DNA of 64,000 bases from Dysgonomonas sp. PF1-14. GTDB lineage: Bacteria; Bacteroidota; Bacteroidia; Bacteroidales; Dysgonomonadaceae. Under the pieces are notes generated by a model. The model was not told where the DNA came from and made no database searches. It was given only the letters and a program-made list of their open reading frames with translations. The position numbers and the translations under genes were made by a program. The DNA lies in assembly GCF_029892965.1 (NCBI RefSeq), contig NZ_JARXWN010000001.1, positions 62,001 to 126,000 of the forward strand, given 5' to 3'. Positions 1-8,279 of this stretch are shown here, piece after piece (positions within the stretch are counted from its first letter, which is position 1; each line of letters begins with the position of its first letter).

Positions 1-12
1 GATATCCGCCAT
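1..12 (-). CDS. Possible 5' end of a divergent gene leaving the window
   Basis: The first twelve bases read on the minus strand as ATG GCG GAT ATC and continue off the left edge. A TAnnTTTG-type box on the minus strand (46-53) lies 34 bases upstream, which is a sensible distance. Only four codons are visible, so the product cannot be named and the start is a guess. Confidence 0.25.
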
Positions 13-45
13 GTTATATGTTGTCTTTTGGGTTTTAACAATATG

Positions 46-53
46 CAAATTTA
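46..53 (-). promoter_or_regulatory. Candidate minus-strand -7 box (TAAATTTG)
   Basis: Read on the minus strand this is TAAATTTG, matching the Bacteroidota primary sigma -7 consensus TAnnTTTG. It would drive the gene that starts near position 12 and leaves the window. No convincing -33 TTTG was found. Confidence 0.35.
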
Positions 54-127
54 AAGATTTACTACTGAATAACGCTGCTTCAGCATCGAAAGTTCGTCCT
101 TTTTAGCCAAAGCGCATAATATTTGTT

Positions 128-135
128 TATTTTTG
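128..135 (+). promoter_or_regulatory. Candidate -7 box for the yicC operon (TATTTTTG)
   Basis: TATTTTTG matches the Bacteroidota TAnnTTTG consensus and lies 27 bases before the yicC start. The next genes (gmk, nadD, M24 peptidase) follow closely with no other obvious promoter, so it probably serves the whole run. Confidence 0.45.
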
Positions 136-162
136 TAATTTAAAAATCAAAAAAATAACAGC

Positions 163-1035
163 ATGATACAGTCAATGACAGGCTTTGGTAAAGCATCTAC
201 CGAACTTGAGAGAAGGAAGGTAACCGTAGAAGTAAAATCCCTTAACAGCAAACAGCTCGATCTGTCAGTACGTCTGCCTAATCTATATAAAGAGCATGAA
301 ATGGAAATCCGTAACAGGCTCTCCCGTCAATTAGAACGCGGAAAAGTGGATTTTCTTGTATATGTGGAGAATATAGGAAATGAAACTCCTACACAGATAA
401 ATCAGAGTATAGTAGAAGGATATTACAACCAGATAAAAGAATCGGCGCGTAAATTGGGAATAGATACTCCTGCCGACTGGTATCAGGTTATACTGCGTAT
501 GCCCGATGTGCTGAAGTATGAATCGCAGGAGGTAGACGAGTCGGAATGGAATGCTGTATCGCAGGTGATAGACGAAGCGGTCAAACAACTGTTGGCTTTC
601 CGTAAACAGGAGGGTGAGATGCTTGAAAATCTATTTAAAGAAAAGGTAGCAAATATATCATCTTTACTGACTGACATCGAGCCTTTTGAGGCCGAAAGGG
701 TAGAAAAGATAAAAGTCCGTATAACTGAAGCATTACATAAAATAGAAGACTTTGATTATGATAAGAATCGTTTCGAACAGGAAATGATCTATTACATCGA
801 GAAACTCGATATAAATGAAGAAAAATCACGTTTGACAAACCATCTGAGCTATTTTCTGGAAACAATGCAATCGGGTACCGGACAAGGTAAAAAATTGGGA
901 TTCATTGCTCAGGAAATGGGACGTGAGATCAATACGATGGGTTCGAAATCTAACCATGCCGATATGCAGCAGATCGTTGTTCGCATGAAGGACGAACTGG
1001 AACAGATAAAAGAACAGGTGTTGAACGTATTGTAA
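163..1035 (+). CDS. yicC: YicC/YloC-family endoribonuclease
   Basis: A 290-residue protein of usual YicC length. It opens with the family signature MIQSMTGFG and has the conserved charged C-terminal half with the QEMGREINT and SKS motifs near residues 246-260. YicC proteins are cytosolic Mn-dependent endoribonucleases involved in RNA turnover. The gene lies 38 bases upstream of gmk; yicC-gmk neighbourhoods are common in bacteria, which supports the call. The ATG at 163 is the only sensible start because the N-terminal signature begins there. No anomalies were seen. Confidence 0.9.
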   Translation: MIQSMTGFGKASTELERRKVTVEVKSLNSKQLDLSVRLPNLYKEHEMEIRNRLSRQLERGKVDFLVYVENIGNETPTQINQSIVEGYYNQIKESARKLGIDTPADWYQVILRMPDVLKYESQEVDESEWNAVSQVIDEAVKQLLAFRKQEGEMLENLFKEKVANISSLLTDIEPFEAERVEKIKVRITEALHKIEDFDYDKNRFEQEMIYYIEKLDINEEKSRLTNHLSYFLETMQSGTGQGKKLGFIAQEMGREINTMGSKSNHADMQQIVVRMKDELEQIKEQVLNVL

Positions 1036-1073
1036 TAATAGTTTTACAGTAAAGAGAGTAATAAAAATATAGA

Positions 1074-1637
1074 ATGGGTAAACTGATTATTTTCTCCGCA
1101 CCATCGGGAGCTGGTAAATCTACAATCGTAAATTATTTGTTGTCGCAAAAGCTTAATCTGCAATTTTCCATTTCAGCGACCAGCCGTCCACCGAGAGGAA
1201 CGGAGCAGCATGGCGTGGAATATTATTTCCATAGTCCCGACGAGTTCAGGCAAAAGATAGAGAATGACGAATTCCTCGAATACGAAGAAGTATATAAAGA
1301 TAAGTTTTACGGTACATTAAAGTCCGAAGTAGAAAGGATCTTTAGTAACGGTGGAAATGTCGTTTTCGATGTAGATGTAGTAGGAGGATGCAATATAAAG
1401 GACTATTATGGCGACAGGGCTTTGTCTATCTTTGTAGAGCCGCCATCCATTGCTGCGCTGCGCGACCGTCTGGAAAAAAGAGCGACCGATTCGCCTGAGG
1501 TCATAGATGCGCGTGTGGCGAAGGCTGAATTGGAGATGACGTTTGCCCCACGTTTCGATGTCGTTATAGTAAATAATGATCTGGAAGAGGCGAAAGCAGA
1601 AGCGTTGAAAGTTGTAACTGAATTTTTGTCGAAATGA
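1074..1637 (+). CDS. gmk: Guanylate kinase
   Basis: A 187-residue cytosolic nucleoside monophosphate kinase that converts GMP and ATP to GDP and ADP. The P-loop APSGAGKS is at residues 9-16, and the guanylate-kinase SATSRPPRGTE segment with the following HGVEYYF motif (about residues 34-51) binds GMP. Length is typical of the family. The stop overlaps the nadD start (ATGA), indicating translational coupling. This is a standard housekeeping gene. Confidence 0.96.
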   Translation: MGKLIIFSAPSGAGKSTIVNYLLSQKLNLQFSISATSRPPRGTEQHGVEYYFHSPDEFRQKIENDEFLEYEEVYKDKFYGTLKSEVERIFSNGGNVVFDVDVVGGCNIKDYYGDRALSIFVEPPSIAALRDRLEKRATDSPEVIDARVAKAELEMTFAPRFDVVIVNNDLEEAKAEALKVVTEFLSK

Positions 1638-2215
1638 ATATAGGTATATTCTCCGGTTCGTTCAATCCTGTTCATATAGGGCATGTGATACTTGCAAACT
1701 ATATTGTGGAGTTTACCGATATAGACGAAGTGTGGTTTATTGTCAGTCCGCATAATCCGTTGAAATTACAGAATGAACTTTCCGATGAGAATATCCGTTT
1801 AGAAATGGTGGATATAGCACTAAGGAGTTATACCAAGCTCAGAGCGAGCGATTTTGAGTTTTCACTGCCACGACCGTCTTATACAATAGATACGCTGAAA
1901 GCTTTGAATAAGGCTTATCCACAGCACGATTTTACACTGATTATCGGAGCAGATAACTGGAATATCTTCGAGAACTGGAAAGAATCCAATTCAATTCTCG
2001 ATAATTATAAGCTGAAAGTCTATCCGCGTCTCGGATCACGCATATCTATACCCAATAAGCTGAAAAACAGGGTAGAGGCGTTGGATTCTCCTATTGTGGA
2101 GATTTCGTCTACTTTCATACGTGAAAGTCTTTCCGGAGATAAGGATGTACGGGCTTTTTTACCCGAAGGAGTGTACGATTATATTATAGAGAACAAACTA
2201 TATAGACAGAAATAA
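1634..2215 (+). CDS. nadD: Nicotinate-nucleotide adenylyltransferase
   Basis: A 193-residue enzyme that adenylylates nicotinate mononucleotide in NAD synthesis. It has the nucleotidyltransferase signature GSFNPVHIGH (residues 8-17, HxGH motif) and the C-terminal ISSTFIR motif that binds the ATP phosphates. It overlaps gmk by four bases and precedes the M24 peptidase by four bases, so it lies inside a tight operon. Length and motifs are complete. Confidence 0.95.
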   Translation: MNIGIFSGSFNPVHIGHVILANYIVEFTDIDEVWFIVSPHNPLKLQNELSDENIRLEMVDIALRSYTKLRASDFEFSLPRPSYTIDTLKALNKAYPQHDFTLIIGADNWNIFENWKESNSILDNYKLKVYPRLGSRISIPNKLKNRVEALDSPIVEISSTFIRESLSGDKDVRAFLPEGVYDYIIENKLYRQK

Positions 2216-2219
2216 GAAA

Positions 2220-3395
2220 ATGAATTATCTGGAAGCATTGTCAAACGATTTGGAGATACGGCGTTCACGTCTGCAACAGGCTATGCAGGCAATGAACATA
2301 GAAGCATGTGTATTAACTACTGTTGTAAATGTATTTTACATGACAGGCAAGGTATATAACGGTTACTTTTATCTGCCTGCCGAAGGAAAGCCTGTACACT
2401 TTGTGAAACGACCGGAAGGAATCGACTTTGAGAATACGATATATGTCCGCAAGCCGGAACAAATAACCGAAGAACTTCAGAATCTGGGGTTCGCCCATCC
2501 GAAAACATTATTGTTGGAAACAGACGTTATTCCCTATGGCGAGTGCACCCGTTTACTTGGTACTTTCGGGATTGCTGAGGCTGCAAATGCTTCGGTGCTG
2601 ATGCGCCGCCTGCGTAGTGTGAAGACTGATTTCGAGCTAGAGCAAGTCAGATTGTGTGCACGCCGTCACGAAGCTGTATATAAACTCATCCCTTCGCTTT
2701 ACCGTAAGGGTATGACCGATATGGAATTGCAGATAGAGATAGAAAAAGTGATGCGCCAACACGGTTCATTAGGCCTGTTCCGTAGTTACGGCGAAAATAT
2801 GGATATCTACATGGGCAGCCTGTTAGTAGGCGAAAATGCCGAAGTTCCTTCTCCATTCGATTTTGCTCTGGGTGGTGCGGGTACTACCCCGATTATTCCA
2901 CTTGGAGCTTCGGGGCAGAAAATAAAAGACGGACAAACTATCATGGTGGATATGGCAGGCAACTACACTCCTTGGATGACAGACATGACCCGCGTATTTT
3001 CTGCTGGAAAAACATTGGATATAGCTTACGATGCGCATCAGGTATCTATTGATATACACAATCATATAATGGATATCGCTAAGCCCGGTGTGAGCTGTGC
3101 CGAATTGTATAATATCTCGATGGAAATGGTGAAAAAGCACAATCTTGAACCGTATTTCATGGGTACAAAACAACAGGCTAAATTTGTAGGGCATGGGGTA
3201 GGACTGGAGATAAACGAACCGCCTGTGTTGACTCCGCGCTCAAAAGAAATACTCGAGCCGAACATTGTTTTTGCACTCGAACCCAAATTCGTAATTCCCG
3301 AAGTGGGCGCTGTGGGTATAGAGAATACTTATCTGATCACCGGAGACGGAATAGAGAAACTTACCATATTGGAAGAAAATATTGTAGAACTGTAA
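2220..3395 (+). CDS. M24-family (Xaa-Pro type) metallopeptidase
   Basis: A 391-residue protein with an N-terminal creatinase/prolidase-type domain and a C-terminal pita-bread M24 domain. Metal ligands are visible: VDMAGNYTPWMTDMTR supplies the two Asp ligands, GHGVGLEINEPP the His, and FALEPKF plus GIENTYLI the two Glu. No signal peptide, so cytosolic. It probably releases N-terminal residues preceding proline or hydrolyses Xaa-Pro dipeptides; the exact substrate is not shown by sequence. It lies four bases after nadD and closes the operon. Confidence 0.85.
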   Translation: MNYLEALSNDLEIRRSRLQQAMQAMNIEACVLTTVVNVFYMTGKVYNGYFYLPAEGKPVHFVKRPEGIDFENTIYVRKPEQITEELQNLGFAHPKTLLLETDVIPYGECTRLLGTFGIAEAANASVLMRRLRSVKTDFELEQVRLCARRHEAVYKLIPSLYRKGMTDMELQIEIEKVMRQHGSLGLFRSYGENMDIYMGSLLVGENAEVPSPFDFALGGAGTTPIIPLGASGQKIKDGQTIMVDMAGNYTPWMTDMTRVFSAGKTLDIAYDAHQVSIDIHNHIMDIAKPGVSCAELYNISMEMVKKHNLEPYFMGTKQQAKFVGHGVGLEINEPPVLTPRSKEILEPNIVFALEPKFVIPEVGAVGIENTYLITGDGIEKLTILEENIVEL

Positions 3396-3405
3396 AAATA
3401 AAGTA

Positions 3406-3413
3406 TATATTTG
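3406..3413 (+). promoter_or_regulatory. Candidate -7 box (TATATTTG)
   Basis: TATATTTG matches TAnnTTTG and lies 37 bases before the small membrane-protein gene at 3451, just past the M24 peptidase stop. It suggests the following genes are a separate transcription unit. Confidence 0.4.
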
Positions 3414-3450
3414 TGATCAGAGAAAGACACACTTCTAAACTGGTACACAA

Positions 3451-3879
3451 ATGACCAAGCTCCATAAATTCTGCGTATATACACCATTGAGGGTATTGGC
3501 AATATCCTTTGTCATTGCATTCATTGCTGCATTTATTGCCGCTAAGATCATGGAGCGGGATGCACGCGAGACAATGTATCTGATGGTTTACGGATTTCTG
3601 ATCTTCCCGAATATTTTGTTTTCTCTCGGGTCGTTTTCTGTTTGTTTTAATCTTTATCAGTCGGTACGTGAAAACTTTTCCCTGTCATTCCTGTCTTTTT
3701 ATTTTCCGGTTATCTTTGCTGTTTTTATTATGCTGTTTAGTCGCATATTTGGGGTGTTGGCTATACCGCTTGTTGCACTTCCATTTCTGATTCCTCAGAC
3801 ATATTATTTTATCCGATTCCGGAAACGATTGACAGAAGGGGAGATAATGGAGGATTTTTATTATGAGGTGAGTGAATGA
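3451..3879 (+). CDS. Small multi-pass membrane protein of unknown function
   Basis: 142 residues with about four hydrophobic segments (roughly 14-31, 43-68, 75-95 and 98-120), so very likely an inner-membrane protein. The C-terminal tail is charged and short. I do not recognise a family. A candidate promoter lies 37 bases upstream, and a lipoprotein gene follows after 25 bases, so the two may be cotranscribed. No catalytic motif is visible. Confidence 0.6.
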   Translation: MTKLHKFCVYTPLRVLAISFVIAFIAAFIAAKIMERDARETMYLMVYGFLIFPNILFSLGSFSVCFNLYQSVRENFSLSFLSFYFPVIFAVFIMLFSRIFGVLAIPLVALPFLIPQTYYFIRFRKRLTEGEIMEDFYYEVSE

Positions 3880-3904
3880 AAAATTAATATAGCAACTAAC
3901 TACT

Positions 3905-4231
3905 ATGAAGCTAAAACTATTTATACCCATCATAATTCTTCTTCTTTTATCTTGTGGTAACAGGGGCAGAACCAAAGAGTATCTTGTCTTTAAGCCGATT
4001 GTTGCAGGAGATGATCATCCTCGCTCTCCTAGCTTTATTCAGGAGGATTCCATACCTCAATCCGAGTTTGAGAATTTTAAGTATGTTCTGAAAAATTATA
4101 AGGCTGACTATTTTGTGGAAGATGGTAAAATCTATATTGATTCTAAAGAGTATTCAGAGAAGGAATTAATGTGGAACTATACGCTTAAAGCAAGAGATTC
4201 CGTATGGCTAAAAGAGAATAGGGGATATTAA
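3905..4231 (+). CDS. Small lipoprotein of unknown function
   Basis: A 108-residue protein starting with a lipoprotein signal peptide; the lipobox LLSCG places the lipidated Cys near residue 17. The mature part is short, charged and without a recognisable domain. It sits 25 bases downstream of the small membrane protein and is probably cotranscribed with it. The lipobox and clean start support a real gene, but the function is unknown. Confidence 0.6.
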   Translation: MKLKLFIPIIILLLLSCGNRGRTKEYLVFKPIVAGDDHPRSPSFIQEDSIPQSEFENFKYVLKNYKADYFVEDGKIYIDSKEYSEKELMWNYTLKARDSVWLKENRGY

Positions 4232-4253
4232 TTATTTACATTTACTCTTCCTC

Positions 4254-4308
4254 GAAAAAACACTACCTTTGATTCACATTATTCTACTAATAAAGAAAAT
4301 GAATAAAA
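4254..4308 (+). repeat. Upstream copy of the folP promoter/start region
   Basis: About 55 bases nearly identical to 4872-4927, including a TACCTTTG -7 box (4264-4271) and a copy of the folP start (ATG AAT AAA). In this copy the reading frame stops after five codons (ATG at 4299, TGA at 4314-4316), immediately before the lipoprotein gene at 4318. The pair flanks that gene as long direct repeats. Confidence 0.75.
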
Positions 4309-4317
4309 TAAACTGAT

Positions 4318-4752
4318 ATGAAACCAACATTAATTATTTCAATTATTTTACTGTCTGTACTGTCGTTTTCGTGTTCATCGGATGATGAGGAAAATGATAA
4401 TAAAGTAACACATGGTTATTGGAGCGTAAAATTCACCTCCTATGTATATAGTGATGTTGAAATTTTCAACAATAAGAATGTATTTGAAATAAGCAAATAC
4501 CCTGAGATTGAGAATGTTCCCAATAAAGAATATTTGGAAAGTATATACAACCATGAATATAAAGAAGTGGATAACATGCTTTTGGGTAATAAAGCTAATA
4601 ATCACTCATTTGAAGTGAAAATATTTTACAAAGATACAGATAGGGATAAAGTTGATAAATACTTAGCTAAATATTTCCCAAGCTATCTTGATTGTGCTTT
4701 TTTTTACATAGAACACGAAGTGTCTGATATTAAATGGGTTAAGTTGTTTTAG
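4318..4752 (+). CDS. Putative surface lipoprotein of unknown function
   Basis: 144 residues with a lipoprotein signal peptide and lipobox (SFSCSS, Cys about residue 19), followed at once by the acidic run SDDEEND. Acidic residues just after the lipidated Cys resemble the export signal for surface-exposed Bacteroidota lipoproteins. The mature domain is not recognised; it is rich in Lys, Asp and aromatic residues. The gene lies between two copies of the folP promoter, so it looks like a later insertion that uses the duplicated promoter. Confidence 0.6.
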   Translation: MKPTLIISIILLSVLSFSCSSDDEENDNKVTHGYWSVKFTSYVYSDVEIFNNKNVFEISKYPEIENVPNKEYLESIYNHEYKEVDNMLLGNKANNHSFEVKIFYKDTDRDKVDKYLAKYFPSYLDCAFFYIEHEVSDIKWVKLF

Positions 4753-4880
4753 GCATAACTTTAAAAGTGCCTATACCGCTTTTCCGTTTATATTTCATTT
4801 CATCCAGATAGTGAGGCAGCCCGTCGAGCATAATAATGCCGTATGGATTTTTCAATATCGTAATGCATACTGAAAAAATA
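4742..4880 (-). pseudogene. Possible minus-strand gene remnant
   Basis: On the minus strand an open frame of about 45 codons ends at TAA at 4742-4744 and reads as a protein-like C-terminus (for example GIIMLDGLPHYLDEMKYKRK). No start codon or ribosome site is visible, and it runs into the promoter repeat. It may be the end of a gene cut off by the rearrangement that duplicated the folP promoter. The family is not recognised and the call is weak. Confidence 0.25.
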
Positions 4881-4927
4881 CTACCTTTGATTCACTTTAT
4901 TCTACTGACACAAGAAAATGAATAAAA
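4872..4927 (+). repeat. folP promoter/start region, second repeat copy
   Basis: Near-identical to 4254-4308 with one indel and a few substitutions. It holds a TACCTTTG box (4882-4889) 28 bases before the folP ATG at 4918 and the first codons of folP. This is the copy attached to the intact gene. Confidence 0.75.
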
Positions 4928-5760
4928 CAATTAACATAAAAGGCGAACTGCTCGATCTTTCTTCTCCCGTTGTAATGGGGATATTGAATGTTACACCCGA
5001 TTCTTTTTACTCCGGTAGCAGGAAGGAATCGGAGGCCGAAATTGTTGAGCGGGCACGAGAAATACTTGATCAGGGAGGGCAGATAATAGACATCGGCGCA
5101 CAATCGACACGCCCGTCGTCTACTCTGTTATCCGCAAAAGAGGAAATAGAGCGGCTTAGTTTTGCCTTACCGCTCATCACACACGAACTTCCCGATGCCA
5201 TTCTTTCCATAGACACTTTTTATGGCGATGTAGCGCGGTTTTGTGTCGAAGAGCATGGCGTAGCTATTATAAATGATATTTCGGGCGGTGAAATGGACAA
5301 AACAATGTTCCCTGTTGCTGCACAGCTCAATGTGCCTTACGTTTTGATGCACATGCGTGGTACTCCCCAGACGATGAACGACCTGACCGATTATGACGAT
5401 CTAATACAGGATATTTTTCTCTATTTCTCCCGGAAAATTGTTGAATTGCACGAATTAGGGTTGAATGATATTATTATCGATCCGGGCTTCGGATTCAGTA
5501 AGACAATAGACCAGAACTATGAACTGATGGCTGCCCTACGTGGTTTTTCTATTTTCGAAATGCCTTTGCTTGTAGGCATATCGCGTAAAAGAATGATAGC
5601 GAATCTGCTCGATACTACTCCCGCCGAGAGCCTGAACGGTACAACAATACTCAATACTTTTGCTTTGGAAAACGGAGCGAATATACTGCGGGTGCATGAT
5701 GTAAAAGAAGCGGTGGAAGCGGTGAAAATAATGAAAAAACTCAAAGAATATAAATTCTGA
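4918..5760 (+). CDS. folP: Dihydropteroate synthase
   Basis: A 280-residue TIM-barrel enzyme of folate synthesis that joins p-aminobenzoate to the hydroxymethyl-dihydropterin pyrophosphate. Signature 1 (GILNVTPDSFYSGSR, about residues 21-35) and signature 2 (IDIGAQSTRPSS, about 58-69) are present, along with the downstream IDTFYGDVA, NDISGG, DPGFGFSK and GISRKRM motifs. Its stop (5758-5760) nearly meets the convergent rsmE stop. The promoter is the TACCTTTG box at 4882. Confidence 0.96.
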   Translation: MNKTINIKGELLDLSSPVVMGILNVTPDSFYSGSRKESEAEIVERAREILDQGGQIIDIGAQSTRPSSTLLSAKEEIERLSFALPLITHELPDAILSIDTFYGDVARFCVEEHGVAIINDISGGEMDKTMFPVAAQLNVPYVLMHMRGTPQTMNDLTDYDDLIQDIFLYFSRKIVELHELGLNDIIIDPGFGFSKTIDQNYELMAALRGFSIFEMPLLVGISRKRMIANLLDTTPAESLNGTTILNTFALENGANILRVHDVKEAVEAVKIMKKLKEYKF

Positions 5761-5763
5761 TAA

Positions 5764-6468
5764 CTATTGATTCAACACATGAATCGTATGGCAGGCAACT
5801 AGTGCTGCCGTCTCTGTACGCAGTCGGCTTTCTCCCAGTGAAATGGGGATGAATCCGTTTTGTATAGCTTCGCTTACCTCTTCTTCGGAGAAGTCGCCTT
5901 CAGGGCCAATGAGGATAAGCGCATTCCCTCCTTTTTTATATACCTCTTTCAATAGCGGTTTTTTACCCGAATAACAGTGAGCTATAAACTTCTGTCCGTT
6001 GAAATTCTGTTTGATAAATTTTGAGAAGGCTTGCATCTCATCCAGCTGTGGCAGCAATGCTTTTTGTGACTGTTTCATCGCTGAAACCAGTATTTTCTCT
6101 ATCCGCTGAGGCTTTATTTCTTTTCGCTCCGAGTGCCGGCAAAGTAATGGTGATAGGCGATCTATTCCTATTTCAGTAGCTTTCTCGGCGAACCATTCTA
6201 TACGGTCTATATTTTTGGTAGGGGCAAAAGCGATTTGCAGATCGAAGTTCCAACCTTTTGGCTGATCTATCGTTTTCAGGATATTCACAATGCAATGTTT
6301 CGGGTTTGCCTGTATTATCTGTGCATCATAGAAATGCCCTTTTCCATCGGTCAGAAATATTTCGTCACCCTCTTTCTTTCTCAGCACTTTTATGCAATGC
6401 TGTACTTCCTCTACAGGCAGTTCGGGATTACTCAATATATCAGGTGTATAGAAGATTGTCTTTTCCAT
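5764..6468 (-). CDS. rsmE: 16S rRNA m3U1498 methyltransferase RsmE
   Basis: A SPOUT-class methyltransferase that modifies U1498 of 16S rRNA using SAM. The C-terminal knot motifs are clear: LIGPEGDFSEEE and SLGESRLRTETAA. I chose the internal ATG at 6466-6468 because the family start MEKTIFYTPD aligns there and the upstream extension overlaps the preceding gene; this gives 234 residues, the usual length. The gene lies 13 bases after the unknown 363-aa gene and is the last of the operon running from 10362. Confidence 0.93.
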   Translation of the reverse strand: MEKTIFYTPDILSNPELPVEEVQHCIKVLRKKEGDEIFLTDGKGHFYDAQIIQANPKHCIVNILKTIDQPKGWNFDLQIAFAPTKNIDRIEWFAEKATEIGIDRLSPLLCRHSERKEIKPQRIEKILVSAMKQSQKALLPQLDEMQAFSKFIKQNFNGQKFIAHCYSGKKPLLKEVYKKGGNALILIGPEGDFSEEEVSEAIQNGFIPISLGESRLRTETAALVACHTIHVLNQ

Positions 6469-6481
6469 TATTGGTCTGTAT

Positions 6482-7573
6482 TCAGATTGTATGGTTAAGC
6501 CATTTGTCGATTTCATCGGCTGACAGTTCTCTTTCTATCTCAATGCCAGCTTTCAGGTTCTTAAATGTTCGCTGTACGCGGCTGCTCCGGCTTACAGACG
6601 GAATGCCAAGCAGTATAACACGATAACCATTATGGATGGTAATATCTTTAGGTGTTCCCTCACTCCATATCCAAGAATCGCGGTAGGCAATGGATAAGCC
6701 GGGATTTTCCTTATTCCCCACGATTGATTTCCATTCCGGCTCCGCACATAGCTCAAGGTTATACATATTCCATTTGCTTTCTATGGACCTTTCGGTGATC
6801 TGCTCACCACTACCATTGACCACAGCGAGGTCTTCGTCGTTTATGGCTTTTCCTCCATTGTTGAGTTGAGGAATGCCCATCAGTAGGTGTTGCAACTGGT
6901 AATTATCGGCTATTCCGCTTATTTTTCCGGTGAATCCGACTTTATTGTCGATATCGATAACTACAACAGGTTCATCAAAAAGTACATCGAACAGCTTACT
7001 GAACCAATAACATCCCTGATTGTAATTCCCTACATAAGCAACTTTCTCTTGTAGGCGTTCTTTTGCTTTATAGAAATTCTGTTTGTTGATGGAGAAAAGG
7101 GAGATTCCACAGGCATAGAATTTATCGAGTCCTGTGATGGCTACATAAACTTCGTCACTCACCAATTCTTTATCATTGATAAGATCGGAGTATAATTCAT
7201 CTACTTTCTCATTTCGTTCTTCATCTTCCGGATCTATCTTGCTGAGCTGATAGAAAAGTATTTTATAGAATGGGAGCGCCTTATTAAGCAAGCTGTCATA
7301 AAGGTCGATGAAATCGCCTAGAATCGCCTCACCGGGAAACCCTCTTTCTATGAGATAACCACAAATTGTAGTGGCAAGCGAGGCTCTTTCTATATCCTGC
7401 AACGAGCTAAGCGAAAATACGTGTTTCATAAACTCATTTACATCATCCTCATTGCTGTCAGGCAAGGCTTTGAAGCATGGTTGCAAAGCAGCATTTACTT
7501 CTTCGTTAGTAGACAATACGTCAGACATTACCCTGATGTACTCATCTGTAGCCTCTTTCAGTTCTCTGTTCAT
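6482..7573 (-). CDS. Conserved-looking protein of unknown function
   Basis: 363 residues, soluble, no signal peptide or membrane segment. The first 150 residues are helical and acidic (several DEED stretches), and the C-terminal part has a mixed alpha/beta look with a VVVIDIDNKVGFTGKISGIAD segment (about 203-223). I do not recognise the family. It lies 19 bases after xpt and 13 bases before rsmE, so it is operon-linked to purine salvage, but that alone does not give it a function. Confidence 0.7.
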   Translation of the reverse strand: MNRELKEATDEYIRVMSDVLSTNEEVNAALQPCFKALPDSNEDDVNEFMKHVFSLSSLQDIERASLATTICGYLIERGFPGEAILGDFIDLYDSLLNKALPFYKILFYQLSKIDPEDEERNEKVDELYSDLINDKELVSDEVYVAITGLDKFYACGISLFSINKQNFYKAKERLQEKVAYVGNYNQGCYWFSKLFDVLFDEPVVVIDIDNKVGFTGKISGIADNYQLQHLLMGIPQLNNGGKAINDEDLAVVNGSGEQITERSIESKWNMYNLELCAEPEWKSIVGNKENPGLSIAYRDSWIWSEGTPKDITIHNGYRVILLGIPSVSRSSRVQRTFKNLKAGIEIERELSADEIDKWLNHTI

Positions 7574-7592
7574 CGTTTAAGGTTTAGATTTT

Positions 7593-8162
7593 TCAGTCTT
7601 CAAAGATAATCTTATTTTCTCCCAGTTCCTTAATTTTTGCCAGAGATTCCACATGTATATTCAGTTCACGCAGTCTGCGTCCGCCATCCTGAAAGCTTTT
7701 TTCGATAATGAATCCCATACCGTAAAGCTCCGCTCCCGATTGTTTTATCAGGTCATAAACCCCGATAGCGGCATTGCCGTTTGCAAGGAAATCATCGATA
7801 AAAACGACTTTATCGTTAGCTGTAAGGAAATCACCGCTCACCGACACTGTGTATTCTTTATCTTTAGTGAAAGAATGGATAGTCGTGGAGAGCATATTCG
7901 ACATGGTTTTTGGTACAGCCTTTTTTACAAAGACAACTGGTAGTTCTAGCAGGTAGCCGAGCATGATCGCAGGAGCTATACCGCTGGCTTCTATTGTCAC
8001 CACTTTGTTTATCGGCATATTCCCGAACCGGCGTACAAATTCCACGCCGATGGATTTCATCAGGATAGGATCCATCTGATGATTGATAAAACTATCTACT
8101 TTGAGGATTCCTCCCTCGTAACTTTTCCCGTCTTTCAGGATACGATCTTTCAGTAGTTTCAT
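7593..8162 (-). CDS. xpt: Xanthine phosphoribosyltransferase
   Basis: 189 residues, the usual length for the Bacillus-type Xpt. It converts xanthine and PRPP to XMP. The PRPP-binding motif [12 protein letters not shown] is at about residues 120-131, and the family N-terminus MKLLKDRIL is present. It follows the permease gene by 117 bases and lies in the same operon, giving uptake plus salvage of xanthine. No purine riboswitch was seen upstream. Confidence 0.93.
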   Translation of the reverse strand: MKLLKDRILKDGKSYEGGILKVDSFINHQMDPILMKSIGVEFVRRFGNMPINKVVTIEASGIAPAIMLGYLLELPVVFVKKAVPKTMSNMLSTTIHSFTKDKEYTVSVSGDFLTANDKVVFIDDFLANGNAAIGVYDLIKQSGAELYGMGFIIEKSFQDGGRRLRELNIHVESLAKIKELGENKIIFED

Positions 8163-8279
8163 GACTATATTATTTATTGGTTTCTATTACAAGTATCTTA
8201 GTTTACTAGTTCATAGTTTACTAGAGTTTTGGCGTTTTTTCTAGTAAACTAGTATACTATCAACTAAAAACTAGTAGTC
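8163..8279 (-). repeat. CTAG-rich repeat between the permease gene and xpt
   Basis: 117 bases containing repeated AGTTTACTAG and CTAGTAAACTAG words in both orientations, able to form several hairpins. The same words occur in the mosaic repeat regions near 17 kb and 28.7 kb, so this is a shorter relative of those elements sitting inside an operon. It may act as a transcript-processing or attenuation site, but this is inference. Confidence 0.5.

Noticed and set aside
8163-8279. Purine riboswitch before xpt
   Set aside because: No purine-riboswitch P1/P2/P3 core was found; the interval consists of CTAG repeats.
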